A DNA stretch of 46,804 nucleotides from Chloroflexaceae bacterium (GTDB lineage Bacteria; Chloroflexota; Chloroflexia; Chloroflexales; Chloroflexaceae): contig JAAUSY010000010.1 of NCBI GenBank assembly GCA_012032475.1, positions 1 to 46,804 on the forward strand, in the 5' to 3' direction. The stretch's first letter is position 1. Every line of letters starts with the position of its first letter. The notes beneath the pieces are model-generated. The model was not told where the DNA came from and did not search any database. It saw only the letters and a program-made list of their open reading frames with translations. Both the position numbers and the translations under genes were made by a program. This document shows, in pieces, positions 27,121 through 35,532 of the stretch.

Positions 27121-27126
27121 ATTATA
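27121..27126 (-). promoter_or_regulatory. -10 box upstream of the DUF21/CBS gene
   Basis: TATAAT on the minus strand, 84 bases before the gene start at 27037. No convincing -35. Confidence 0.4.
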
Positions 27127-27186
27127 ATAGATTTTTGTCTCGGAGTCACCAGAGCTACCCACGTCTGGCAGCAGAAGAGTCCAGGG

Positions 27187-27338
27187 AGATGTGTTATACT
27201 GGTGGACGATGATCGTTCCTTTTTTTGCTTCACACGTCATGGGACATAGCGGACCTGGCCCCTGGTCTGGCCCCTGAGAACCAGGAAAACCTCTGTGGGA
27301 ACCTGGTGGGATGAGCGCAGAGATGTGTTATACTGGTG
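27187..27338 (+). promoter_or_regulatory. Two copies of an 18-base extended -10 element
   Basis: AGATGTGTTATACTGGTG occurs identically at 27187-27204 and 27321-27338. Each contains an extended -10 (TGTG-T-TATACT). The 116 bases between them hold small inverted repeats such as ACCAGG/CCTGGT. Both point toward the structured RNA region and the TPR gene downstream, so they are likely tandem promoters. Confidence 0.45.
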
Positions 27339-27429
27339 CGCAGCGCGTTTTCATCTCAGCGGATGATAGGAGATAGGAAAAGGCAAAGAAGGTCGCAGGT
27401 GTTTTGTTCCCTGGAGTTAGAGCTAGATT

Positions 27430-27801
27430 AGGCAAAATATCCCTGAAAGTACACAAGAGTACTCAGGATGCACCCAAAGAAAGGAGTGGAATGCAAAGAA
27501 CTTGCTTCCCGGAGGCCCCAAGAGCGCGAGAGCCAAGCCGGTTGGAGCGCCGATGATGGGCGATGAGAGCCGCCCGGTTGCGCTGACCCACGCTGAAAAA
27601 GGCCCCCTGGGGCGGGTGGACGCGAGATGGCTTCCTCCATCGTATCGGACCGGCGAGCGCAACCAGATCGCCGATCCAGGCTACCAGTCCTGAACTGGTC
27701 GTCCTCGGTAGTGGCTACGTCGGGACGTAAAGTACGCCTGTGGACTGTGTGTAAGACGTTCGCTTGAGAGCGCCGTGCAGGATGAAGCAGGAATTTCAAA
27801 G
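27430..27801 (+). ncRNA. Candidate IscB omega RNA (HEARO-like structured RNA)
   Basis: About 370 bases without a supported gene but dense in stem-loops: AGTAC/GTACT at 27448-27463 inside CCTG/CAGG, GATGG/CCATC at 27626-27641, ACCAGT/ACTGGT at 27683-27699, ACGTCGGGACGT near 27716, and several GC-rich pairs. It ends GAAGCAGGAATTTCAAAG directly before a GTG that opens a reading frame resembling the start of IscB. Omega RNAs lie exactly there, 5' of iscB and reaching its start codon. IscB/HEARO elements are frequent in Chloroflexota. The 5' boundary is approximate. The identification rests on position, foldability and the iscB-like start, not on a covariance search. Confidence 0.5.
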
Positions 27802-27852
27802 GTGAGCAAGACGTACTTTCGAGTACATTTGAACACAAAGAAAGTAGCAGTT
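27802..27852 (+). pseudogene. Fragment of the iscB start, fused in frame to the next gene
   Basis: Starting at GTG 27802, the frame reads VSKTYFRVHLNTKK before continuing into the next gene. IscB proteins typically start MSKTYVFVLDTNKKP, so about 14 residues look like a damaged IscB N-terminus. A small hairpin, GTAC-tttcga-GTAC (27813-27826), lies where iscB genes have a comparable hairpin. No RuvC, bridge-helix or HNH part follows; the frame passes without a stop into the JAB/TPR gene. If this GTG is used, that protein gains 17 residues. Confidence 0.45.
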
Positions 27853-30135
27853 ATGGAAAAGAGCGCACTATCGCCGGTGCCAGATGTCGTGTATGTCACC
27901 CGGTCCGTGGTGCAAACGATACAGCAAGCAACCAGGCACCGGGCCGGCCCGGGCCGAACCGGTGGGATGTTGATTGGGCGGCGGCTTGAGCGCGAAGGAC
28001 GGGTCGAGGTCTTGATCGTCGGGGCGACCGTCCACCACGAGCCTGAGTCGGTAGATGTTGCGTATGTCACCCAACAATTGCCCATCTACCAGGACACCTA
28101 CCCCAATGTGGGGTTTCTGGGCACCTGGCACGGGCAGCAGGTTGGCGAGCCGGTGTTTCGTCCGGAAGATGTGTATCGCGCTCATGAGATGTTTGCCGAC
28201 CCGGCCTACAAAGTGAAGGAGATGGTGCATCCCGTTGCCCTGGCCCATCCTGGCGGCGATGGCGGCGACGGCAATATTGTGATTCGCTATTCCTACCTGA
28301 ATCGTTCGATGGCAAACCAGCGCCTGCCATTTACCGACATCCCAGAAAGTCAGGTGCAGGAAATCCCCGATGACGACGAACGGGTTGCCAGCGAACGAGC
28401 AGCGGTCGCTGCCGAACCCGCGGGAACCGCAACGACCCCTTCCCGTGCGGCAGGGACCACCGGCCCGGAGGCTCGGTCTGTTCCCTCGGCTCCGGTCTCT
28501 CCCCCAACCGTTTCCTCCCCACCTTCGTCACGGGTTGAGGCGGTAGATACGAAACCAGAGAAAGGCTCCAATATGAAAAGTTTCTTCGGCAAGGACAACA
28601 TGAACATGCCAGTGATTGCTGGCGCGGGATTGGGAATCCTCATTCTGCTGATCGCGTTGGTGGTGATATTGAATCGGTCGGGCGGCTCCACGGCTGCCCT
28701 GGAAGAAGTTGATGCCCGTTTGCAGGAACCTTCACCGGCGAACCTCCAGGTGGTCGAATACCGACTGAGTGAGGTTCTGCACGAAAACACCGGTGCTCGC
28801 ATTTCGCAGGAAGTTGCGGAACGTTATGTCCAGCTTGGAGACGCCTACCTGGAACAGGACCCCCCGGACGCGAATCGGGCCATCGTAAGCTATGAGAACG
28901 CCTCGAACCTCGCCCCGGAGCACGAGGCCGCGCAGGAGGGCAAGAAACACGCGCTGGCGGTTCAGCGGTGTGGGGAGGTCGAGGCGGCAGGCGACGACCC
29001 TGGACAACAGATGAGCATGCTGGAGAGCCTGAAGGCCATCGGTATTGATACCTGCCCCCAGGGGCCGGTAGACCAGCAACTCTATCAGACCCGCCTTCAG
29101 TACCTTCAGGAGTTGACAGAAGACGGTGAATATGCGCGGGCCCGGTCCGTGGCTGAGAGCATGCGAGTTTCGGCAGAGGAGGGAGAGACTGCAACCTCCG
29201 GTCCCCTCGGCGTCGTCCAGAACTGGGTGCGCTATGACACGGCCCTCCTGGAAGACGACTGGGCCATGGCAACCGATGCCCTGACGAAAATTCTTGCGAC
29301 GGTCGGGGTATCGCCAAGCCTGGAAACCTACCCGCCGAAAGACTACGGCGAGCGCATCGGGGAGGTTTCGGAACTGCTGGCCGAGGCCAACATCGCCTAT
29401 GCCCAGGACCTCCAGCACCAGGGGAACATAGATGAGGCCATGACCCACTATGAGGCGGCGCAGGAAGCCGAAGGCGTCGCGGAAGAGACGAAGCAAACCG
29501 CCACCCGCCTTGGCAATATTGCGCAGCAAGGGAAGCAACTGTGGAACCTCGCCAACGAGGCCATCGAACGAGAAGATTGGGGCGGAATGCGCCTCATCCT
29601 GGGTCAGCTTGAGGTTCTGCCCGGATTCGGCAGCGAGTCCCGCAACCCACTGACCGGGCAGAGCGTGGCCGAACTGGCCCGCGTGGGCGATACGGTCATG
29701 TCGCAGCAAACGGCGGTCGCGGTCATCGAGCTTGAAAAGACGGTCCAATCGCTGTTGGGACAGACCCCGGAACCAGTCGCGCCGGTGGCAACCCCGCCCA
29801 TGGTGCTGACCCCCACGCCGCTGCCGGTAGTTCCCACCGCCCCTCCGGTGCTGGAGGAGTCTGTGGTCGTCCCGCCAGAAGCGGAAGAGGAGGAAGCCCC
29901 GCTGCCTCCCACCCCGATGACGACGACTGAGGAGGAGACCGAGGTCGAGGGGGAAGGTGAGGAGGAAGGCGAGGAAGAAGCCCCGCTGCCCACCCCGATG
30001 ACCGAGGGCGAAACCGAGGAGACCGAGGGCGAAACCGAGGAGACCGAGGGCGAAACCGAGGAGACCGAGGGCGAGCAGAGTCCCGAATCGGAAACGGATG
30101 AAGAAGCTCTGCCAGACTGGATGATTCCTGATTAG
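27853..30135 (+). CDS. JAB-like, single-pass membrane, TPR protein with acidic tail
   Basis: About 760 residues in four parts. Residues 5-150 resemble a JAB/JAMM isopeptidase domain (GGMLIGRR, then FLGTWHGQQVGEPVFRPEDVY). The usual Glu before the GG is Thr and the H-x-H is H-x-Q, so metal catalysis is doubtful. A Pro/Ser/Ala linker follows, then one transmembrane helix (about 252-276). Residues 290-640 are helical, TPR-like repeats (YVQLGDAYLEQDPPDANRAIVSYENA), apparently outside the membrane. The C-terminal 120 residues are Pro/Thr then Glu/Thr-rich, with three copies of a 21-base repeat. The start ATG 27853 has a poor Shine-Dalgarno sequence; the frame is open back to the iscB-like GTG at 27802. 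A terminator follows. Function unknown; a scaffold or envelope assembly role is only a guess. Confidence 0.72.
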   Translation: MEKSALSPVPDVVYVTRSVVQTIQQATRHRAGPGRTGGMLIGRRLEREGRVEVLIVGATVHHEPESVDVAYVTQQLPIYQDTYPNVGFLGTWHGQQVGEPVFRPEDVYRAHEMFADPAYKVKEMVHPVALAHPGGDGGDGNIVIRYSYLNRSMANQRLPFTDIPESQVQEIPDDDERVASERAAVAAEPAGTATTPSRAAGTTGPEARSVPSAPVSPPTVSSPPSSRVEAVDTKPEKGSNMKSFFGKDNMNMPVIAGAGLGILILLIALVVILNRSGGSTAALEEVDARLQEPSPANLQVVEYRLSEVLHENTGARISQEVAERYVQLGDAYLEQDPPDANRAIVSYENASNLAPEHEAAQEGKKHALAVQRCGEVEAAGDDPGQQMSMLESLKAIGIDTCPQGPVDQQLYQTRLQYLQELTEDGEYARARSVAESMRVSAEEGETATSGPLGVVQNWVRYDTALLEDDWAMATDALTKILATVGVSPSLETYPPKDYGERIGEVSELLAEANIAYAQDLQHQGNIDEAMTHYEAAQEAEGVAEETKQTATRLGNIAQQGKQLWNLANEAIEREDWGGMRLILGQLEVLPGFGSESRNPLTGQSVAELARVGDTVMSQQTAVAVIELEKTVQSLLGQTPEPVAPVATPPMVLTPTPLPVVPTAPPVLEESVVVPPEAEEEEAPLPPTPMTTTEEETEVEGEGEEEGEEEAPLPTPMTEGETEETEGETEETEGETEETEGEQSPESETDEEALPDWMIPD
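30001..30075 (+). repeat. 21-bp tandem repeat coding for the acidic tail
   Basis: The unit ACCGAGGGCGAAACCGAGGA plus G occurs three times (30001-30021, 30022-30042, 30043-30063) with a partial fourth, encoding TEGETEE repeats in frame. Confidence 0.9.
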
Positions 30136-30170
30136 GAGAGCGTCCGAGGCGTGAGCCAGAGGGAGGAAGG

Positions 30171-30213
30171 CAGCCTCCCGCGGGGTTCTGGACCTGCGGG
30201 GGGCTGTTTCTTG
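30171..30213 (+). terminator. Intrinsic terminator after the JAB/TPR gene
   Basis: CAGCCTCCCGC (30171-30181) pairs with GCGGGGGGCTG (30196-30206), 11 bp with one G-T pair, followed by TTTCTTGT. Confidence 0.65.
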
Positions 30214-30356
30214 TCTCCCCTCCCTCCCGCCAGAGGCGCAAACGGCCCGATGAACACCCGAACGCCTGAACGCCCTCGTGCCTCGCATGCCCGCATGCCC
30301 GAACCACCAGGGGCATACCGGCAGCGTTACCATCTTACGCAATGACCCGAATTTGG

Positions 30357-30362
30357 TATAAT
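30357..30362 (+). promoter_or_regulatory. -10 box of the antiporter gene
   Basis: TATAAT in TTGGTATAATTCC, 53 bases before the start at 30415. The -35 position has only CTTACG at 17-base spacing. Confidence 0.5.
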
Positions 30363-30414
30363 TCCAGAAGACTAATAGATTAAGCGCGAGAGAACTCCAC
30401 AACAAACAATACCC

Positions 30415-32577
30415 ATGGAACAACAACTGGCTGCGGCCCCTCATCACGATGTTCTGGCATTGCTCATTCAAGTTTCGGTGCTGCTCCTGACCGCCCGCGC
30501 CCTTGGCGAAGTGGCGCGGCGGTTCGGGCAGCCAACCATCCTGGGGGAGATTCTGGCGGGGGTGGTGCTCGGCCCATCCCTGCTCAGCACCTTCATCCCC
30601 CCGTTCGGCGCGTGGCTCGTCCCCCACACCGAGGTCCAGGGCTACCTTCTCGACGAGATCAGTATGATAGGGGCCATGTTCATGATGCTCATTGCGGGGC
30701 TAGAAATAGACCTGGTGCTGATTCGCCGTCAGGCCCGCTCGGCCATCGGAACCGGTATTGGGGGGTTGGTGGTGCCCTTTGCCGCGGGCTTCCTGATGGC
30801 GCAGTTTCTCCCCGGCGACCTGCTGGCCGACCCCGCCCACCGCCTGGTGTTCAGTCTGTTTGTCGCCACGGCCATCTCAGCATCGGCCATCCCCGTTGCC
30901 GCCAAGGTGCTGATGGAACTGAACCTGATTCGACGCGATGCCAGCCAGATCATCATCTCAGCGGCGATGATGGAAGACGCGGCGGCCTGGATCATTCTTT
31001 CCGTCGTGGTCGGACTGGCCGAAGGTGCAACTATCAACGCAGGTCGCGTCGTCCTATCGTTGGGGAGCGTGCTGCTCTTCATCCTGGTCACCTTCACGGC
31101 GGGCCGCTGGCTGGTCGAACGGGCCATCGGGTTGGTGCAAAATGAGGTCAAAATTCCCGATGCCATGTTCTCACTGACGGTTGTGCTCATGTTTGCCTGG
31201 GGCGCGTTGAGCCACGCGCTTCACCTGGAGGCAGTCATCGGGGCATTCGCCATGGGTATCGTGCTCAGCCAGATGCGCAACCTGCCCGACAGCGCCATCC
31301 ACAAACTGGAAAGCACGGGTCTCCACATCTTCGCCCCGATTTTCTTTGCCGTCGCCGGGCTGAAGGTCAATCTGCTGAACTTTCTTGATGTCCGGCTGGC
31401 GGGTCTGGCGCTGCTGGTCATCGGGGTGGCCTCGGTTGCCAAAATTGCCGGGGCCTACCTGGGGGCCCGGCTGCTTGGCAGGCGCGACCACTGGACTGCC
31501 CTGAGCATCGGCGTTGGCCTGAACGTTCACGGAGCCGTGGAGATTATCATCGCCACGATTGGTCTTTCCAAGGGGATTCTGACCCAGGACATGTTCTCGA
31601 TTATTGTGCTCATGTCGCTGGTGACCTCGCTGACGGTGCCACCCGTGCTGCACCGGCTCATCCAGCGGGTGCAACCCGAACCCCAGGAGATTGAGCGCCT
31701 CCAGCGCGAAGACCTCATCCGCGACAACCCCTTTGCCAGCGTCCACCGAGTCCTGCTGCCGGTCCGGCGGCGCGATGACGACCAGGGCGGTCCGGTGCAG
31801 ACCATCGAGGCTCATATCCTGCGGCACATTGGAGCGAAGACCAACCTCTCGCTGACGCTGCTCAACGTTGCCAACGATAGCGACCGCGCCCGGAGCACCG
31901 CCTTCCTGGACCACCTGGCAAAACTCTTCGCTTCCCAGAAGGTCACGAAGAAGGTGGTCACCCACACCAACCCCGCCGATGCCATCCTTGACGAAGCCGC
32001 CAAGGACTACGACCTGGTCGTCATGGGAGCCACCGGGCGCGATGGGAGAACGGAAGTCCTCTTTAACCCCCTCGTGGATAGTGTCGTGCGTCTATCACCC
32101 TGCCCGTCGCTCATCATTCACAGTGAGCAGGTGCCGCCCGACTGGTCGCCCCGGCGCATCCTCGCGCCCACCAACGGCTCTCTGGCGGCCCGCCGAGCCG
32201 TGCAAGCCGCCTTTTCGCTGGCATCGCACGAAGATGGCGAGGTGCTCATTCTCAAGGTGGTGAACATTGAGGCGATTATGTGCTACCTTGACCGGCGCGA
32301 ATCCATCCTGGAGCGGCAATATATCATTGCCCACCAGATTGTAGACGAGCTTGGGGCCATGGGACATTCGCTTGGGGTGCGGACCTATACCGCCGTGCAA
32401 CCCGGCCCCGACCCCGAAACGGTCATCTTCGAGGTGGCTCGCGATTCGCAGATAGACCTGATTGTGCTCGGAACCAGCGTGCGGGCCGGCTCCGAACGGC
32501 TCTACCTGGGGTCGCGGGTCGAACGCATCCTGCACCATGCTCCGTGCCCGGTGATGATTGTCAACACAAGATTCTAG
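30415..32577 (+). CDS. CPA2 cation/proton antiporter with two C-terminal UspA domains
   Basis: A 720-residue membrane protein. Residues 10-410 form the Na+/H+ exchanger domain of the CPA2 family, with about 12 hydrophobic helices; conserved stretches include FGQPTILGEILAGVVLGPSLL, GLEIDLVLIR and MMEDAAAWIILSVV (acidic pair of the ion site) and VGLNVHGAVEIIIATIGL. After a basic linker (residues 410-440) come two universal-stress-protein domains (about 440-575 and 580-718), the second with VLGTSVRAGSERLYLGSRVERIL, the G-x2-G-x9-G nucleotide-binding pattern. The UspA tail should be cytosolic and may sense ATP or cyclic dinucleotides, as in some plant and bacterial relatives. The dynamin-like gene starts 21 bases later, so they probably form an operon. 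Confidence 0.9.
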   Translation: MEQQLAAAPHHDVLALLIQVSVLLLTARALGEVARRFGQPTILGEILAGVVLGPSLLSTFIPPFGAWLVPHTEVQGYLLDEISMIGAMFMMLIAGLEIDLVLIRRQARSAIGTGIGGLVVPFAAGFLMAQFLPGDLLADPAHRLVFSLFVATAISASAIPVAAKVLMELNLIRRDASQIIISAAMMEDAAAWIILSVVVGLAEGATINAGRVVLSLGSVLLFILVTFTAGRWLVERAIGLVQNEVKIPDAMFSLTVVLMFAWGALSHALHLEAVIGAFAMGIVLSQMRNLPDSAIHKLESTGLHIFAPIFFAVAGLKVNLLNFLDVRLAGLALLVIGVASVAKIAGAYLGARLLGRRDHWTALSIGVGLNVHGAVEIIIATIGLSKGILTQDMFSIIVLMSLVTSLTVPPVLHRLIQRVQPEPQEIERLQREDLIRDNPFASVHRVLLPVRRRDDDQGGPVQTIEAHILRHIGAKTNLSLTLLNVANDSDRARSTAFLDHLAKLFASQKVTKKVVTHTNPADAILDEAAKDYDLVVMGATGRDGRTEVLFNPLVDSVVRLSPCPSLIIHSEQVPPDWSPRRILAPTNGSLAARRAVQAAFSLASHEDGEVLILKVVNIEAIMCYLDRRESILERQYIIAHQIVDELGAMGHSLGVRTYTAVQPGPDPETVIFEVARDSQIDLIVLGTSVRAGSERLYLGSRVERILHHAPCPVMIVNTRF

Positions 32578-32598
32578 CCATCCTATGAGGAGAAACGA

Positions 32599-35343
32599 AT
32601 GATGCCAGAAGAACCCCTGACCCAGACCATAACCCGGATCCTGCCCACCGACGAAATCGGCTCCTCCCCCACCCCCTCGTCGTTCGATGAGCTGCGGGCA
32701 TGGATTGACGGCGCAACGGATGACCAGCTTCAGCAGTGGATTCGCCTGGAGGAACAGGTGTTGCAACTCCAGGCACTGGTACCGTCGCTCCCCCTCACCG
32801 AAGACGAAGAACAGCAGATGCAGCACGCCCTGGCACGGGCCCTGCACCACCTGGATTACCGGCGGCCCTACACCATCACCGTGGTCGGGGTTTCGGGGGC
32901 CGGCAAAAGCACCCTCATCAACGCCTTGCTTGGCCGCCGCCTGGTGAAGTTCCAGTATGGGCGACCCACCACCGGCACGGTCGTGACCGTCTCGCAGATG
33001 CGCCAGACCAACGGCCTCCCCCCCTATGAACAGGCCATCATCCGCTACCACACCCGCGCAAGCCTGACCGAAGCCGTCGTGGTGCAGGGCACCCGCCTGG
33101 GCCTGGCAGTGGTCTATCACCACAACGACCCGACCCAGGGCTTGAACCTGACCGAGATGCTGGAACTGGTGCGGGACCGCAAGGTTCAGGAAGTCGGCCC
33201 CATCCTGTGCCCCAACTGCAAGGAGGAAAACCGCCCCGGAGCCAGGGTGTGCGGGTTCTGCGGCACCACGCTCCCCCTCCCAAGCCCCAGGGCAACCGTC
33301 GGGGAGACGGAGAACCTCACCGCGCTGGAAGACCTGCTCGAAACCGCCATCCTCCAGGAAGCCAGGCTCGGAACCGAGGAAACGCTCATCCTGGGCGATG
33401 CCCGGCACGAGCAGAAAGTCCTGGACCTGATGGACGAAGAGTCGCCTATCAACAAAGACCGTGACCAGCGCCTCATTCCGCTCATTCAGGGGATTGAATA
33501 CCAGGTGCGGATGAGCGAACACCTGCCCCATGTCAACCTGACCGACGTGCCAGGAATTGCGGCCCGGGCCACACTGCACGAAAAACGGCTGCGCGAACAA
33601 CTGGACCCCTTCAAGACCGACGCGATCTTGCTGGTGATGCCGCCCGACCGACCGGAGTTGCTGACGAACCAGCTCGTGCCGCTGGTGAAAGAGGTGCTGA
33701 TGGCCGGGTTGGACACCGAGCAGCGACGGATTGCCGCCGGGCGCATCTTTCTGATCGTCAGCAAGGGCGATGTCGTCCACGGCATGTCCGAGCAAGAAGC
33801 CGAACAGGAAACCCGCGAGAATGTCGAAAAAGTCGCCAGAGAGATTACGACAGACTTCTTCCACCGTTACGCCTCCAATGTCTTCCTGAGCATCAAGGCG
33901 CTGCCCGCGCTCACGGCGCAACTCATCCTCAGCGAACCGCAGCAGGGGTCTACCTGGCTCAGGGAGGAAAAAGACCACCCGATGTTTCGGGATATCAGCC
34001 GCAAACACTACCGCGACTGTGTGAGCCGGGCGCAGAACGAAATGCCCCGGCGGGTTGCGGCGGACGAACAAGCCGTGCTCCAGTGGAGCCGCATCCCCGA
34101 ATTGCAACAGACGCTCAAGCACCTCCTGGGGCGCAACCGCTGGCAACAGGCGCTCTACGAGGCATCGGCGCTCTACAACAATGCCTACGCCATCGCCACC
34201 GACCGCATCAACGCCGAGTGGGTAGACCTGACGGGCAAACCCTTCGGACCCAACGCCGACCACGACCTGGCAAACCTCACCGCCGACCAGTCCGTGCGGT
34301 TTGGCGAGAAACTCCAGGCCGAAGCCGCCCGCATCGTGGAGCGCTTCGACCGCGCCTGCGAAGACCTGAAGAAGCAAAACAACCGCGACCGCCTGAAGAG
34401 CCAGGTGCAGCACATGGTCGAAGGCGTGCAGCGCAAAATCCAGGCTGCGCTTCGGAAGCCGGAGTTCCGCGATTCCTTTGCCGAAACCATCGAAGACCCT
34501 ATCTATGGCGACCTCTACACCATGCAGGGGGTGCCCGGCCCGCTGGTCGCGCTCCAGGCGCGGGTCTTCCAGTGGTTCGATGAAGACGTCCACCGGGTGA
34601 CCGACACGATGATGACCGCCTTTCAGCAAGAACTTGACCGCGAAGGGGTCGAGCCGCTGCTCCAGCACTTTTGCTATAGCGATTTTTATGTCGAGCGCTA
34701 CCTCACCCCCTACCAGGAAGACATCATCGGGCGCATTCGCGCCGACTACGAGGGCGCGTGTCGGGGGGCCGTGCTCTACCAACTGCTGCACCGCAAGGTT
34801 GCCAACGAGGTGATGGAACAACATACCGGCTTCGGCCAGGTGATGACCCAGGAAGGCGTGTACCCCCCGTCGGCGGTGCCTACTGCGTCGGCCACATCGG
34901 TCGCATCCTCTGTGCTCTCTGCGCCCTCCGCGTCTTCGTCTTCCTCCCCTGCGGCCACGGACGCCAGCAAGGCCAACGAAAGCAGCACGATTGAGATGCT
35001 CATCGAAAGCGTGCTCAGACACTACCAGGCCGCCCACCACGAACTGATCGAAACCTTGCCCCGGATGCTCAGCTACCTGTTCTTCTACCACCTGACCATT
35101 GCCAGAGATGATATTCGCCTGATGGTCAAGAACCTGGGCACCCGCCTGGCGCAGGACGTGCGCGACCCGAAGTGTCCGCTCTACCAGCAGCTTCAAGAAG
35201 CCGAGTCGGGGATGACCGGCGGAGCCGAGCACCTGGTGGGGATATGGAAACAGCTGGGCGATTTGCGGTTGCGGCTCCACCGGCGGGCCATTCCGCGCTC
35301 ACGGCGCAGCAGCAGCAGCGGCAGCAACGGTTCCCGGCGGTAG
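32599..35343 (+). CDS. Dynamin-like GTPase with a zinc ribbon inside the G domain
   Basis: A 914-residue large GTPase. Walker A is GVSGAGKST (97-105), the switch-I Thr lies in RPTTGTVVTV (122-131), G3 is DVPG (316-319) and G4 is SKGD (388-391). Between G2 and G3, where a normal G domain has about 20-40 residues, there are some 190, containing a four-Cys zinc ribbon (Cys204, 207, 218, 221; CPNCKEEN and CGFCG). The remainder is mostly helical, as in bacterial dynamin-like stalks, with a Ser/Ala low-complexity stretch near 760-800 and a basic Ser/Arg tail. No transmembrane helix is clear. Bacterial dynamins remodel or protect membranes. GAGGAG precedes the start, and two ATGs in a row leave it ambiguous by one codon. 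It follows the antiporter by 21 bases. Confidence 0.8.
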   Translation: MMPEEPLTQTITRILPTDEIGSSPTPSSFDELRAWIDGATDDQLQQWIRLEEQVLQLQALVPSLPLTEDEEQQMQHALARALHHLDYRRPYTITVVGVSGAGKSTLINALLGRRLVKFQYGRPTTGTVVTVSQMRQTNGLPPYEQAIIRYHTRASLTEAVVVQGTRLGLAVVYHHNDPTQGLNLTEMLELVRDRKVQEVGPILCPNCKEENRPGARVCGFCGTTLPLPSPRATVGETENLTALEDLLETAILQEARLGTEETLILGDARHEQKVLDLMDEESPINKDRDQRLIPLIQGIEYQVRMSEHLPHVNLTDVPGIAARATLHEKRLREQLDPFKTDAILLVMPPDRPELLTNQLVPLVKEVLMAGLDTEQRRIAAGRIFLIVSKGDVVHGMSEQEAEQETRENVEKVAREITTDFFHRYASNVFLSIKALPALTAQLILSEPQQGSTWLREEKDHPMFRDISRKHYRDCVSRAQNEMPRRVAADEQAVLQWSRIPELQQTLKHLLGRNRWQQALYEASALYNNAYAIATDRINAEWVDLTGKPFGPNADHDLANLTADQSVRFGEKLQAEAARIVERFDRACEDLKKQNNRDRLKSQVQHMVEGVQRKIQAALRKPEFRDSFAETIEDPIYGDLYTMQGVPGPLVALQARVFQWFDEDVHRVTDTMMTAFQQELDREGVEPLLQHFCYSDFYVERYLTPYQEDIIGRIRADYEGACRGAVLYQLLHRKVANEVMEQHTGFGQVMTQEGVYPPSAVPTASATSVASSVLSAPSASSSSSPAATDASKANESSTIEMLIESVLRHYQAAHHELIETLPRMLSYLFFYHLTIARDDIRLMVKNLGTRLAQDVRDPKCPLYQQLQEAESGMTGGAEHLVGIWKQLGDLRLRLHRRAIPRSRRSSSSGSNGSRR

Positions 35344-35360
35344 GGAGCCAGGCCGGCCCA

Positions 35361-35402
35361 CGCGGAGACGGCAGAGACAAACGCTCCCCCCCTTTTTTGT
35401 CT
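35361..35402 (+). terminator. Possible terminator after the dynamin-like gene
   Basis: GAGACAAA near 35374-35381 pairs with TTTGTCTC near 35396-35403 around a C-rich loop that contains a T-run. The stem overlaps the -35 box of the following promoter. Confidence 0.35.
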
Positions 35403-35425
35403 CCGTCGTCATACCGTGCTATCAT
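35397..35425 (+). promoter_or_regulatory. Promoter of the kaiC operon
   Basis: TTGTCT (35397-35402) and TATCAT (35420-35425) with a 17-base spacer, 108 bases before the first gene of the operon. Confidence 0.5.
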
Positions 35426-35532
35426 ATTTCCATCTCGATGAGATTGAGGAGGTACCATCTCATATCCAGTGTTGAGTTGATCGCGTGAGCAGGCAGGATG
35501 GCACTGTCGCCAAATCAGGGAGCATACGAGCC

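Noticed and set aside
27430-27801. Group II intron or riboswitch as an explanation for the structured gap
   Set aside because: No domain V-like hairpin, no GUGYG start and no reverse transcriptase; the iscB-like start at the 3' end fits an omega RNA better.
28732-30627. A 631-codon minus-strand open frame with LGLLGFALG repeats
   Set aside because: Antisense to the JAB/TPR gene; the apparent membrane repeat is the complement of the Glu/Thr tail.
32095-35280. A 1061-codon open frame on the minus strand
   Set aside because: It lies antisense to the dynamin-like GTPase, whose motifs are unmistakable; the translation is His/Gly/Val-rich with no domain. It is a by-product of GC-rich codon use.
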